Shown here: one piece after another, positions 52,114 through 62,691 of the stretch
Layout: the number at the start of each line of letters is the position of its first letter
Numbering within the stretch: the first letter of the stretch is position 1
Assembly (NCBI RefSeq): GCF_900110885.1
Contig: NZ_FOFJ01000016.1
Location: forward strand, 32,441-96,440
Origin: Azotobacter beijerinckii
GTDB taxonomy: Bacteria > Pseudomonadota > Gammaproteobacteria > Pseudomonadales > Pseudomonadaceae
Length of the DNA: 64,000 nucleotides
Direction of reading: 5' to 3'
Notes under the pieces: generated by a model
Databases searched by the model: none
What the model was told of the DNA's origin: nothing
What the model saw: only the letters and a program-made list of their open reading frames with translations
Made by a program: the position numbers and the translations under genes

Positions 52114-53634
52114 TCAGGCCAGGGCGGCCGGTTCGGCCGGGCGACGGGCGGCGCGGCGGCGCCAGAGGCGCAGCAGCGGCAGGGCCAGCATCAGCGCCAC
52201 CAGCACCCAGGTGCCTTGGGCGATGCCGCTCGACCAGAGGATGTCCAGATCGCCGTTGGAGATCGACAGGGCGCGGCGCAGGTTCTGCTCCATGTGGCCG
52301 CCGAGGATGAAGCCGAGCAGCAGCGGCGACAGCGGGAAGTCGAGCTTGCGCAGGACGTAGCCGAGGATGCCCACCGCGACCATCAGCAGCAGGTCGAAGG
52401 TGGTGGCGTGCACGGCATAGACGCCGATGGAGGTGATGATCGCGATCAGCGGCACCAGCGCCCAGTTCGGCACGGCGAGGATGCGCGTGAAGACCTTGAT
52501 CATCGGCACGTTGAGCACCAGCAGCATCAGGTTGGCGACGAACAGCGAGGCGATCAGGCCCCAGACCAGCTCCGGCTCGTTCTGGAACAGCAGGGGGCCG
52601 GGGGTGATGTTGTAGAGCGTCAGCGCGCCGATCATCACTGCCGTGGTCCCCGAGCCGGGCACGCCGAGGGTCAGCATCGGCACCATGGCGCCGCAGCAGG
52701 AGGCGCCGATGGCGGTTTCCGGGGCGGCCAGGCCGCGGATGTCGCCCTTGCCGAACTGGCCGTCGGGGCCGGCCAGGCGCTTCTCGGTCATGTAGGCCAG
52801 GGCGCTGGCCAGGGTGGCGCCGGCGCCGGGCAGTACGCCAACGATGAAGCCGCCGAGGCCGCAGCGCAGGTTGATCAGGAGCACCCGGCGCGCCTCGTTG
52901 AGGTTGAACAGCATGCGCCCGGTGGTCTTGACCGCCTGCTGGCCATGGTGGGTCTTCTCCAGCAGCAGGAGGATCTCGCTGACCGAGAACAGCCCGAGCA
53001 CCAGCACCACGAACTGGATGCCGTCGGCGACGTGGATGCTGTCGAAGGTGAAGCGGTACACGCCGCTGTTGGCGTCGATCCCCACGCAGGACAGAAAGAG
53101 TCCGAGCAGCGCGGCGACCAGGGTCTTCATCGGTTTGTCGCCGGCCATCCCGGCCATCGCCACAATGGCCAGCACCATCAGCACGAAGTACTCGGCCGGG
53201 CCGAAGGCGATCGCCCACTTGGCCAGCATCGGGGCAAACAGCACCATGCCGCAGGTGGCGATGAAGGCGCCGAGGAAGGAGCTCCACGCCGACAGCGACA
53301 GGGCGACCCCGGCCAGGCCCTGGCGGGCCATCGGGTAGCCGTCCAGGGTGGTCATCAGGGTCGAGGCTTCGCCCGGGATGTTGAGCAGGATCGAGGAGAT
53401 CCGCCCGCCGTATTCGCAGCCGAGGTAGACCGCGGCGAGGAGGATCAGCGCCGACTCCGGCGGCAGGCCGAAGGCGAAGGCCACCGGGATCAGCAGGGCC
53501 ACGCCGTTGATCGGGCCGAGGCCGGGCAGCAGGCCGACCACGGTGCCGATCAGGGTGCCGATCAGGGCGATCAGCAGGTTGGTCGGGGTCAGCGCGACAC
53601 CGAAGCCTTGCATCAGGAAGTTGAGGGTGTCCAT
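52114..53634 (-). CDS. tctA: Tripartite tricarboxylate transporter, large membrane subunit TctA
   Basis: This 506-residue inner-membrane subunit has about twelve helices and moves citrate or related acids down the proton/sodium gradient. The family motif GLLPGLGPINGVALLIP lies near residue 35 and the repeat GVLPGAGATLASALAY near residue 267; these Gly-Pro-rich loops form the two halves of the pore. The start at 53634 is 1 bp after the tctB stop, indicating translational coupling. Last gene of tctCBA, ending in a short alanine/arginine-rich tail. No associated terminator with a U-run was seen. Confidence 0.92.
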   Translation of the reverse strand: MDTLNFLMQGFGVALTPTNLLIALIGTLIGTVVGLLPGLGPINGVALLIPVAFAFGLPPESALILLAAVYLGCEYGGRISSILLNIPGEASTLMTTLDGYPMARQGLAGVALSLSAWSSFLGAFIATCGMVLFAPMLAKWAIAFGPAEYFVLMVLAIVAMAGMAGDKPMKTLVAALLGLFLSCVGIDANSGVYRFTFDSIHVADGIQFVVLVLGLFSVSEILLLLEKTHHGQQAVKTTGRMLFNLNEARRVLLINLRCGLGGFIVGVLPGAGATLASALAYMTEKRLAGPDGQFGKGDIRGLAAPETAIGASCCGAMVPMLTLGVPGSGTTAVMIGALTLYNITPGPLLFQNEPELVWGLIASLFVANLMLLVLNVPMIKVFTRILAVPNWALVPLIAIITSIGVYAVHATTFDLLLMVAVGILGYVLRKLDFPLSPLLLGFILGGHMEQNLRRALSISNGDLDILWSSGIAQGTWVLVALMLALPLLRLWRRRAARRPAEPAALA

Positions 53635-53635
53635 G

Positions 53636-54094
53636 TCAGATCTCCAGGCCGGCGAGGATGCCGAGCGGCAGGGGCACGTCGAGCAGGCGGTCGAACAGCA
53701 GGTAGAGGCCGACCGCCAGCGCGACGCCGAGGCCGAGGCTGGGCAGCCAGCGGCCGCCGTACAGCCGGGCGAAGCACAGCCCGGCGAGGCTGCTGGCGGG
53801 GATGAAGCCGAGCGGTTCGAAGGCCAGGGCGAAGCCCAGCAGCAGGGCGATGCACAGGCCCACCTTGCGCAGGCTCTGCGCGGTGGGCGGCGGCTCGTCG
53901 GGGTCGTGCTCCACCGGCGTCGGGTGGATCAGCAGGTAGACCAGGCCGGCGGCCAGCAGTCCCAGCATCAGCAGGGGAAAGGCCCGCGGGCCGACCGGCT
54001 CGTAGGCGAACGGTGCCTGGTAGGCGGAGCCGATGTGGATCATGGCCAGCACGGGCACGAGCCAGGCGGCCAGGAACAGGCGTTGCAGCAGCAT
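53636..54094 (-). CDS. tctB: Tripartite tricarboxylate transporter, small membrane subunit TctB
   Basis: This 152-residue, four-helix small subunit partners TctA in the inner membrane. The N-terminal helix begins at residue 4 (QRLFLAAWLVPVLAMIHI), followed by a conserved GPRAFPLLMLGLL segment and two C-terminal helices. It is poorly conserved in sequence, as usual for the family, but position and length identify it. It is 46 bp downstream of tctC and 1 bp upstream of tctA. Confidence 0.88.
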   Translation of the reverse strand: MLLQRLFLAAWLVPVLAMIHIGSAYQAPFAYEPVGPRAFPLLMLGLLAAGLVYLLIHPTPVEHDPDEPPPTAQSLRKVGLCIALLLGFALAFEPLGFIPASSLAGLCFARLYGGRWLPSLGLGVALAVGLYLLFDRLLDVPLPLGILAGLEI

Positions 54095-54140
54095 GATGGC
54101 GTCCTCGGGCGAGGGCCCCGGCGGGGGCCTCGCCGCTCGA

Positions 54141-55121
54141 TCACTGGGTGAGGCCGAATTCCCGGGCCAGCTCGCGGTAGCGGGCGACTTCCTTCGACAC
54201 GTGGGCCTGCAGCGCGGGGCCGGTCAGGGCGAAGGGGAACAGCTCGCGCTGGTCGCGCAGGCGGGCGAAGTCCTCGGAGGCGAGCAGGCGGTCGAAGGAG
54301 TCCTTCCACCAGGCGTAGTCGGCGTCGCTCACCTTGGGTCCCAGGTAGTAGCCGCGGATCACCGGCCAGACCACCTCGTAGCCCTGCTCGCGGGCGGTCG
54401 GGATGGCGGCCATCGCCGGCTCCTTCAGGCGCTGCTCGGAGAGCACCGCGAGGATGCGCATGCCGCCGCTCTGCACGTGGGTCATGGAGTCGGAGATGTC
54501 GGTGCTGCCCACCTGGATGTGCCCGCCGAGCAGCGCGGTGGCGATCTCGCCACCGCCCTCCATGGCCACGTAGCGCAGCTGGCGCGGATCGACGCCGACC
54601 GCCTTGGCGAACAGCGCGGTCTGCATCCAGTCCTGGCTGCCGACGGTGCCGCCCGAGCCGATCACCACCTGTTCGGGGTTGGCCTTGAGCGCCGCGGCCA
54701 GGTCGGCGAGGGTCTTGTAGGGCGAGTCGGCGCGCACCGCGATGGCGCCGTAGCTGGTGCCGACCGCCGCCAGCCACTTCACCGCGTTCTCGTCGAAGCG
54801 GCCGAACTTGCCCTGGGCGAGGTTCAAGAGCGAACCGCTGGAGAAGGCGGTCAGGGTGCCGGCGTCGGCCGGGCGCTGGGCGACGATGGTGTTGTAGGCC
54901 ACCGCGCCGACGCCGCCCGGCATGTAGGTGACGCGCATCGGCTTCTCCAGGAGCTTCGCCTCGACCAGCGCGCTCTGCGCCAGCTTGCAGGTGAGGTCGA
55001 AACCGCCGCCGGGCGCGGCCGGGGCGATGCATTCGGGGCGCTTGGGCTCGGCGCTCAGCGGGGCGGACAGCAGCACGGCCGAGCCGGCCGCCAGCAGGGT
55101 GTTGCGCAGCGATGGACGCAT
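54141..55121 (-). CDS. tctC: Tricarboxylate-binding periplasmic protein TctC
   Basis: This 326-residue periplasmic receptor captures citrate-type acids for TctAB. The signal peptide is cleaved near residue 23-25 (PLSA-EPKRPE). The segments APAAPGGGFDLTCKLAQ and YMPGGVGAVAYNTI lie in the binding cleft; the paralogue at 50857-51834 is closely similar. The start at 55121 has GAGGAA nine bases upstream, itself within a possible hairpin whose loop carries an AAC repeat. First gene of tctCBA, transcribed from a candidate TctD promoter shared back-to-back with tctDE. Confidence 0.92.
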   Translation of the reverse strand: MRPSLRNTLLAAGSAVLLSAPLSAEPKRPECIAPAAPGGGFDLTCKLAQSALVEAKLLEKPMRVTYMPGGVGAVAYNTIVAQRPADAGTLTAFSSGSLLNLAQGKFGRFDENAVKWLAAVGTSYGAIAVRADSPYKTLADLAAALKANPEQVVIGSGGTVGSQDWMQTALFAKAVGVDPRQLRYVAMEGGGEIATALLGGHIQVGSTDISDSMTHVQSGGMRILAVLSEQRLKEPAMAAIPTAREQGYEVVWPVIRGYYLGPKVSDADYAWWKDSFDRLLASEDFARLRDQRELFPFALTGPALQAHVSKEVARYRELAREFGLTQ

Positions 55122-55128
55122 GGGGGCA

Positions 55129-55159
55129 TTCCTCTGGTTTGTTGTTGTTGTCGCAGGAA
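55129..55159 (-). promoter_or_regulatory. tctC translational hairpin: AAC loop, Shine-Dalgarno in stem
   Basis: On the minus strand TTCCT (55159-55155) pairs with AGGAA (55133-55129), the tctC Shine-Dalgarno. The 21-base loop holds ACAACAACAACAA, several overlapping AANAANAA matches. It repeats the architecture of the hairpins at 17188-17238 and 55289-55332. Confidence 0.5.
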
Positions 55160-55167
55160 ACGTGGAT

Positions 55168-55287
55168 TCAGACGGACGGGCAGGGCGTCGCGGGCGGATG
55201 CCGGCGGCGGGCGCAAGACAGGCGAAAGGCGGTCCGGGGCGGGCGGACGCGCGGGGGCGTCAGCGGGGCGAACGGGGTGCGGGGCAT
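55168..55287 (-). CDS. Possible 39-residue leader peptide upstream of tctC
   Basis: The 39-codon frame starts at 55287 (MPRTPFAPLTPPRVRPPRTA...) and ends 46 bases before tctC. Its Shine-Dalgarno GGAA lies in the hairpin 55289-55332. It is Arg- and Pro-rich, and proline runs can slow ribosomes. Length equals the leader frame upstream of the second tctC. Translation is unproven. Confidence 0.4.
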   Translation of the reverse strand: MPRTPFAPLTPPRVRPPRTAFRLSCARRRHPPATPCPSV

Positions 55288-55288
55288 A

Positions 55289-55332
55289 CAGTGGTTTCCA
55301 TTGTTGTTGTTGTCGGGAAGCCGCTACCACTG
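55289..55332 (-). promoter_or_regulatory. Leader hairpin of the tctCBA transcript, shared with oprD leader
   Basis: On the minus strand CAGTGG (55332-55327) pairs with CCACTG (55294-55289); inner TTCC/GGAA pairs close a loop with ACAACAACAACAA. About 50 bases around it match the oprD leader at 17188-17238, with substitutions mainly in the loop and between the helices. Confidence 0.6.
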
Positions 55333-55387
55333 CGTAGGGGCTGCCGGGGCGAGGCGCGTCCGGGACCCGGCGAGCGACTCTCGGGAG

Positions 55388-55430
55388 ATCCTAGTGAGCG
55401 AAGCTTTCGCCAACCTTTCACCGGACTTTC
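55388..55430 (-). promoter_or_regulatory. Candidate TctD-controlled promoter of tctCBA
   Basis: Three GAAAG repeats on the minus strand (5' ends at 55430, 55419 and 55408; 11 bp apart) precede CTAGGAT (55394-55388), 14 bp from the last repeat. The region is divergent from tctD (55507), so autoregulation from the same site is possible. Confidence 0.72.
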
Positions 55431-55506
55431 GCCGCAGTTCCCCGCTGATCAACCGGGCTTCGTGCCTGTACACTGGTTGGCATTCCCCCCTCCTGCGGAG
55501 ACCGCC

Positions 55507-56178
55507 ATGCGCATTCTTTTGGTCGAGGATCACGCCCCGCTGGCCGACAGCGTGGCCCAGGCGCTGCGCGCGGCAGGGCTGACCGTGGACGTGCTGCACG
55601 ACGGGGTGGCCGCCGACCTGGCGCTGTCCAGCGAGGACTTCACCCTGGTGGTGCTCGACGTCGGCCTGCCCCGGCTCGACGGTTTCGAGGTGCTGGCCCG
55701 GCTGCGCGAACGCGGCAACCGGGTACCGGTGCTGATGCTCACCGCCCGCGCCGAGGTCAAGGACCGCGTGCAGGGGCTCAACCTCGGCGCCGACGACTAC
55801 CTGGCCAAGCCCTTCGAGCTGACCGAGCTGGAGGCGCGGGTCAAGGCCCTGCTGCGCCGCAGCGTGCTCGGCGGCGAGCGCCAGCTGCGCTGCGGCGAGC
55901 TGGTCTACGACCTGGCCACCAGCCGCTTCGCGCTGGCCGGCGAACCGCTCAACCTGACCGCCCGCGAGCAGGCGGTGCTGAGCGCGCTGATCGCCCGGCC
56001 GGGGCGGGTGATGAGCAAGGAGCAACTGGCTTCCCAGGTGTTCGGCCTGGACGACGAGGTCAATCCCGAGGCCATCGAGATCTACGTCCACCGCCTGCGC
56101 CGCAAGCTGGAGGCGAGCGCGGTGCGCATCGTGACCTTCCGCGGCCTCGGCTACCTGCTGGAGTCGCGCGGTGAATGA
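55507..56178 (+). CDS. tctD: Two-component response regulator TctD
   Basis: This 223-residue OmpR/PhoB-type regulator has a receiver domain (residues 1-115) with acidic pocket E7-D8, phospho-acceptor D51 in VVLDVGLPRLDG and a Lys in LAKPFELTELE. The C-terminal winged helix (about residues 125-220) contains LNLTAREQAVLSALI and EIYVHRLRRKLE. Divergent from tctCBA and overlapping tctE by 8 bp, as in known tct loci. OmpR-family dimers bind direct repeats one helical turn apart, consistent with the 11-bp GAAAG repeats found upstream of tctC, the second tctC and the second oprD. The ATG at 55507 gives the standard N-terminus MRILLVEDHA. Confidence 0.92.
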   Translation: MRILLVEDHAPLADSVAQALRAAGLTVDVLHDGVAADLALSSEDFTLVVLDVGLPRLDGFEVLARLRERGNRVPVLMLTARAEVKDRVQGLNLGADDYLAKPFELTELEARVKALLRRSVLGGERQLRCGELVYDLATSRFALAGEPLNLTAREQAVLSALIARPGRVMSKEQLASQVFGLDDEVNPEAIEIYVHRLRRKLEASAVRIVTFRGLGYLLESRGE

Positions 56179-57601
56179 GCCGGCCGGCGAGTCGGGAATT
56201 CGCGTCGACGGCAGCCTGCGCGGCCGCCTGCTGCGGCGGATGGCCGGGCTGCTGGCGGTGCTGCTGGCGATCAGCGGGCTGAGCGCCTACTACAACGGCC
56301 GCCAGGCCGCCGATCGGGCCTACGACCGCACCCTGCTGGCCTCGGCGCGGAGCATCGCCGACGGACTCTCCGAGGCCGACGGCAGCCTGCGCGCGGACAT
56401 CCCCTACCTGGCCCTGGACAGCTTCGCCTTCGACAGCGCCGGACGCATCTACTACCAGGTGCTGGACATCCGCGGCCAATTGGTATCGGGCTACGAGAAC
56501 CTGCCCGGCGCACCGGCGGGCGCCCCGCTGACCCGCGACTACCCGGCCCTGGCGCGCTTCTACGACGCGCATTATCGAGGCCAGAACGTGCGGGTGGTCA
56601 GCCTGCAGCAGCCGGTCAGCGAGACCACCCTGAGCGGCATGGCGGAAATCCGCGTGGCCGAGACCGAGGAGGCCCGCGAGCGCATGGCGCGCAGCCTGCT
56701 CGCCGACACCCTGCTGCGCCTGGGCCTGCTGGCGGTCGGCGCGATGGCCCTGGCCTGGTTCGTGGTCACCGCCGCGCTGCGCCCGCTGGAGCGCCTGCGC
56801 CAGGCGGTGGAGGAGCGCAGCCCGGAGGACCTGCGGCCTCTGCCGCCGGTCACGGTGCAGCGCGAACTGCTGCCGCTGGTCGGTGCCCTGAACCTCTTCA
56901 CCGGACGTCTGCGCAGTCTCCTGGAGCGCCAGTCGCAGTTCATCGCCGACGCCGCCCACGAGCTGCGCACGCCGCTGGCGGCGCTCAAGGCGCGCCTCGA
57001 ACTGGGCCTGCGCGAACGCGACCCGGCTGCCTGGCATCGCACCCTGGAGGAAGCCCGGCAGAGCGGCGACCGGCTCTCCCACCTGGCCAACCAGCTGCTC
57101 TCCTGGGCACGGATCGAAAGCAGCGCCCAGGCCATCGCCGAGGGCGGCGCCGAGCCGGTCGAGCTGGGATCGCTGTGCCGCGAGCTGGGCCTGGCCCTGG
57201 CGCCTCTGGCCCACGCCCGCGGCGTGGCGCTGGCTTTCGAGGGACAGGGCGAGGTCTGGGTGACGGGCGAGCCGACCCTGCTCAACGAGCTGCTCAGCAA
57301 CCTGGTGGACAACGCCCTGGCGCACACCCCGCCGGGCGGCAACGTGATCCTGCGGGTCGCCGCGCCGGCCGTGCTGGAGGTGGAGGACGACGGCCCGGGC
57401 ATTCCGGAAAGCGCCCGGCAGAAGGTCTTCGAGCGCTTCCAAAGGCTCGATCCGCAGCGCGGCGGCGCAGGGCTCGGGCTGGCCATCGTCGGCGAGATCT
57501 GCCGGGCGCACCAGGCGGCGATCCGGCTGCTGGACGGGGCCAGCGGCGGGCTCAGGGTGCGGATCGAGTTCCCGCCGGTGCGCCGGACGGAGGAGGCGTA
57601 G
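56171..57601 (+). CDS. tctE: Two-component sensor histidine kinase TctE
   Basis: This 476-residue inner-membrane kinase has TM1 near residues 24-41 and TM2 near 178-198, enclosing a periplasmic sensor domain of about 135 residues that probably senses tricarboxylates. The H-box is AADAAHELRTPLAALKARL (His near residue 263). The ATPase domain has the N-box NELLSNLVDNALAHTP, DDGPGIP and GAGLGLAIV. The GTG start at 56171 overlaps tctD by 8 bp. It is expected to phosphorylate TctD. The locus is complete: kinase, regulator, receptors and membrane subunits. Confidence 0.92.
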   Translation: MNEPAGESGIRVDGSLRGRLLRRMAGLLAVLLAISGLSAYYNGRQAADRAYDRTLLASARSIADGLSEADGSLRADIPYLALDSFAFDSAGRIYYQVLDIRGQLVSGYENLPGAPAGAPLTRDYPALARFYDAHYRGQNVRVVSLQQPVSETTLSGMAEIRVAETEEARERMARSLLADTLLRLGLLAVGAMALAWFVVTAALRPLERLRQAVEERSPEDLRPLPPVTVQRELLPLVGALNLFTGRLRSLLERQSQFIADAAHELRTPLAALKARLELGLRERDPAAWHRTLEEARQSGDRLSHLANQLLSWARIESSAQAIAEGGAEPVELGSLCRELGLALAPLAHARGVALAFEGQGEVWVTGEPTLLNELLSNLVDNALAHTPPGGNVILRVAAPAVLEVEDDGPGIPESARQKVFERFQRLDPQRGGAGLGLAIVGEICRAHQAAIRLLDGASGGLRVRIEFPPVRRTEEA

Positions 57602-57901
57602 GTCGGCGTGCGGTTCCCGGCCATCGGGTGCGCGGTGAACCGGTCTTCATGCCGTCTGTTGTTTTCGACCGGCTGTTCGAGAGCGGCCGCTGAATATCGC
57701 GAGCGGCTGATGCGCGCCAATACTTTCCGAATACTCAATAATGAATAAACGGAATTGCCCTTATTGAAAGCCTCTCGAACTCCTAGAATTATTCCCGGGG
57801 AGACAGAAACACTCCTCGAAAATATTCCGGACTTCCAAACAGGCATCGCTGGGAAAACTCAGTGAAGGGACCGGCTTGCCTGATGAAACAGGAGAGTGAC
57901 C
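57602..57901. other. Region between tctE and the first DUF2790 gene
   Basis: About 300 bp. The first half is GC-rich with no gene; from about 57720 it becomes AT-rich and probably holds the DUF2790 promoter. A GAAAG and CTAGAAT occur near 57767-57790 but not in the TctD spacing. CAGGAG (57889-57894) is the ribosome site of the next gene. Confidence 0.4.
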
Positions 57902-58225
57902 ATGAATCGTTTAGCTACCGTGATGATGGCCGTGGCCCCCTTTATAGCCATGAGCAACTTGGTTGATGCCGCCGAAGAGGAACCCGACCCCCTGACTGCC
58001 GATCTCCAACTTGTCGTGCCTCAGGGGGCGGCGGATGACGAACAAACCGTTGAAGCTCATGATTACCAATATGGCGATGAACTGGATGTTGAAAAGATCA
58101 TTTCCATCGAGAGCGATTCGATGGCGTGTGGCGTCACTCCGGCGGTCATGACCTACGAGGACTCCCATGGCGAGAGACACGTCCTGCGTTATCAGGTCAT
58201 GGGCACCGGTTGCCAGAACGGCTAA
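57902..58225 (+). CDS. DUF2790 secreted small protein (copy 1)
   Basis: This 107-residue protein has a signal peptide (cleaved near VDAAEEEPD, about residue 22-23) and a C-terminal DUF2790 domain of about 60 residues (YQYGDELDVEKIISIES...HVLRYQVMGTGC). DUF2790 proteins are small exported proteins of Pseudomonas whose function is unknown. It has an extra acidic spacer of about 25 residues between signal and domain compared with copies 2 and 3. The ATG at 57902 with CAGGAG upstream was preferred to the GTG at 57896. Confidence 0.8.
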   Translation: MNRLATVMMAVAPFIAMSNLVDAAEEEPDPLTADLQLVVPQGAADDEQTVEAHDYQYGDELDVEKIISIESDSMACGVTPAVMTYEDSHGERHVLRYQVMGTGCQNG

Positions 58226-58378
58226 TTCGGACCTTCCTTCGTGCTTGGAATTATGCGGCTTAATATTCAATTTGAGCAGACGCACTTCCGGTATCTTGTA
58301 TGGCCGAAATACATTCATCGCGCTTTTGCTTGTCTGAATATTTGATGGCGCGAGACCAAGTTGGTCGTGAATGAATAG

Positions 58379-58756
58379 TGCGATCCGCAAATGCGCTCGA
58401 CGAAGAAGGACAACCGATACTACTTCGGGATGAAGGCGCATATCGGCGTCGAGAAGCGTCCGGAGCATGCCGGACGGAAAGTCGTCTGGCGGATCGCGGC
58501 TCGCCGCAGCACCCGCAAGAAGCACGGCAAGCGCAGTGTCCTGTATCGCGTCAAACGTCGGATCGAGAAAGCCAAGGCGCCGATGCGGGCCAAGGTCGAG
58601 CATCCGTTCCGGGTGATCAAGCGGCAGTTCGGCTACGTCAAGGTGCGCTTCCACGGCCTGGCGAAGAACACCGCGCAGTTGGTGACGCTGTTCGCCCTGT
58701 CGAACCTGTGGATGGCGCGAAAAAATCTGCGGGTGGCAGGGGAGGTGCGTCCGTAA
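58379..58756 (+). pseudogene. IS5-family transposase remnant with internal deletion
   Basis: The frame encodes the C-terminal half of an IS5-type transposase: DPQMRSTKKDNRYYFGMKAH, then a jump to GVEKRPEHAGRKVVWRIAAR and the conserved end VEHPFRVIKRQFGYVK...ALSNLWMARKNL. In intact relatives about 40 residues, including part of the DDE site, lie between KAHIGV and GVEKRPEH. The join falls at the repeated Gly-Val. The N-terminal half is missing, so it cannot transpose. Confidence 0.75.
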
Positions 58757-58871
58757 TAAGGGAAAATACCTCGCCAAATGCTCTTCGGGGCGGAAAATCA
58801 AACCTGGATTGACACACGAACCTGCATTGCTGTCCTTGGCGAGCAGGGCAAGAGCAAAAGTCGGGTCTGTT

Positions 58872-59087
58872 TCAGACCACCCTCAGGAGGCTGCCCACAC
58901 AGCAGTCCACCATGATTAACAACGCTCTTGCTTGCGTGGACGTCCGCCCAGGCGCCCGTTCTCGCGCGCCGCCGCGCAGGTTGAATACCGCCTCGCAGCC
59001 ATGCCCCATGACATGCACATGCGCCGGACGATGATCGTTGGGATAGATCACGGCACGCAGGCCGTTGAAGCACAGGGCGGTTGGCAT
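58872..59087 (-). pseudogene. DUF4160 protein fragment
   Basis: The N-terminal 40 residues (MPTALCFNGLRAVIYPNDHR, then PAHVHVMGHGCEAVFNLR) match DUF4160 proteins, small proteins often encoded in toxin-antitoxin-like pairs. After FNLR the frame departs from the family; the expected C-terminal helix is missing and no partner gene is present. A frameshift or truncation near 58980 is the likely cause. The IS5 remnant lies next to it. Confidence 0.6.
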
Positions 59088-59165
59088 GCGGGCAGGCTAG
59101 CAAGAACCTAAACGTTTGGATTTATTGGGCTCTCCTTTTGCCAGTGTGGTGACGCAAGGTCGGTA

Positions 59166-59187
59166 GGCCGGCGAAGCGGAGCCGGCC
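59166..59187. terminator. GC hairpin upstream of the export operon
   Basis: GGCCGGC (59166-59172) pairs with GCCGGCC (59181-59187) around an 8-base loop. No U-run. It may insulate the following operon from the DUF4160/IS debris. Confidence 0.4.
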
Positions 59188-59358
59188 GATCATGGAGGCC
59201 TCCTGTTCCTCTGGACCCTGGCGGCTGGAATACCGGGCAGCAGGGCGAGCGAAGCGCCGGACGGGCTGCGCTACTTGGCGATAGCCCGGTGGAGCGCGCT
59301 GTGGCGCTTGCTATGCTGAGTGCGTCCAGCCACGACTGGCCGGATTCAAGGAGAGCCG

Positions 59359-60540
59359 GTGCCTATCCCCCTGCGTTCGCGTTTCCTCTGGCTCGTCCTG
59401 CTGGCGCTGGCCATCGCCGGCGGCGGGTTCTGGCGCAGCTGGCGCGGTCCCGAGCTGCCCGGCTATCGCCTGGAGCTGCGGCCGCTGGTGCAGCGGGTGG
59501 TGGCCAGCGGCGAGGTCGGCAGCCAGTCCCTCGCCCAGGTCGGCAGCGAGATCACCGGGGTGGCGGCGGTCCGTCACGTGCGCGAGGGCGATGCGGTACG
59601 CGCCGGCGACCTGTTGCTCGAGCTGCGCGACGACGAGCAGCAGGCCCGGGTGCGCGAGGCCGAGGCGGCGCTGGAGCAGCTGCTGCACTCCACCCGCCCG
59701 CAGGCCGAGGCGCTGCTGCGCGAGACCCGGGCCAACCTGGAGCAGGCGCGCCGCGAGCGGGAGCGCCGCGACGTCCTGCTCGAGCGCCGGGTGGTGGCCG
59801 CCGAGGAGCGCGAGCAGGCGCGCCGCGCCGAGATGACCGCGCGGGTGGCTCACGAGCGGGCGCGTCTGGCTGCCGCGGCGCTGGCCGCGGGCGGCAGCGA
59901 GGAGCGGGTGCTGCGCCAGCGCCTGGAGGCGGCGCGGGTGGCGCTGTCGCGCACGCGCATCCATGCCCAGGTCGACGGCATCGTCCAGACCCGGGCGGTG
60001 GAGCCGGGCGATCTGGTGCAGCCGGGGCGCACCCTGCTGGAGATCGCCCGCGCAGGCACCCGCGAGATCCTCCTGCCGCTGGACGAGAAGGACCTGGCGC
60101 CGGTCGCCCCCGGGCAGCTCGCCCGGGTGGTCGCCGACGCCTATCCCGAGCGGGTCCTCGCCGCCCGGGTCGGCTACCTGGCACCGGCGGTGGACACCAG
60201 CCGCGGCACCCTCGACGTGCACCTGGAGCTGCTCGAGCCGGCCGACTTCCTGCGCCAGGGCATGACCGTCTCGGTGAACATCGAGACCGGCCGCCGCGAG
60301 CAGGCGCTGGTGCTGCCCAACGACGCCGTGCTGGGGCGCGACGGCTCGCGCGGCGCGGTGCTGCGCCTGAACGGCGAGCGGGTGGAGCGGGTACTGGTGC
60401 GCCTGGGCCTGCGCGGTACCGCGCTCAGCGAAGTGCTCGAGGGCCTGGCGCCCGGCGACCGGGTGCTCGCCGTGGCGGCGGCCGAGGGCGAGCACGTGCG
60501 CCTGCGCGAACGGTCGTTGCCCCTGGGCCGGGCGGAGTGA
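59359..60540 (+). CDS. HlyD-family periplasmic adaptor of an ABC exporter
   Basis: This 393-residue membrane-fusion protein has an N-terminal anchor (about residues 7-24). The lipoyl half LAQVGSEITGVAAVRHVREG is followed by a long coiled-coil hairpin rich in Arg/Glu/Ala (about residues 90-190). The second lipoyl half HAQVDGIVQTRAVEPGDLV and a beta-barrel domain follow. It resembles MacA/DevB adaptors. The GTG start at 59359 with AAGGAGAG upstream was preferred over the ATG at 59320. The permease gene begins at or just after its stop. It would link the inner-membrane ABC transporter to an outer-membrane TolC-like protein encoded elsewhere. Confidence 0.82.
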   Translation: MPIPLRSRFLWLVLLALAIAGGGFWRSWRGPELPGYRLELRPLVQRVVASGEVGSQSLAQVGSEITGVAAVRHVREGDAVRAGDLLLELRDDEQQARVREAEAALEQLLHSTRPQAEALLRETRANLEQARRERERRDVLLERRVVAAEEREQARRAEMTARVAHERARLAAAALAAGGSEERVLRQRLEAARVALSRTRIHAQVDGIVQTRAVEPGDLVQPGRTLLEIARAGTREILLPLDEKDLAPVAPGQLARVVADAYPERVLAARVGYLAPAVDTSRGTLDVHLELLEPADFLRQGMTVSVNIETGRREQALVLPNDAVLGRDGSRGAVLRLNGERVERVLVRLGLRGTALSEVLEGLAPGDRVLAVAAAEGEHVRLRERSLPLGRAE

Positions 60541-60545
60541 TCGCG

Positions 60546-62475
<1,930 letters not shown>

Positions 62476-62691
62476 GAAATTGTTTCCTTACGGTACACAG
62501 ACATTGCGCAAACAGTCGATTTATCCTGGGCAGTTATTTCAATAACCTGTATCCAGCTTTAGAAAAAAGCCGCGAAACGTTCGACCCGCAGGGTTCAAGC
62601 AAACGACCCGACATGTTTCGCCGTGCCTTCAGCCTCATCTCGGTTGTTCCGACTGAAGACTTGTAAAGTTTGCACAGTTAGGACATTCAAC

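Noticed and set aside
57766..57790. GAAAG plus CTAGAAT near the first DUF2790 gene as a fourth TctD site
   Set aside because: The second repeat is missing and the distance between elements does not match the other three promoters.
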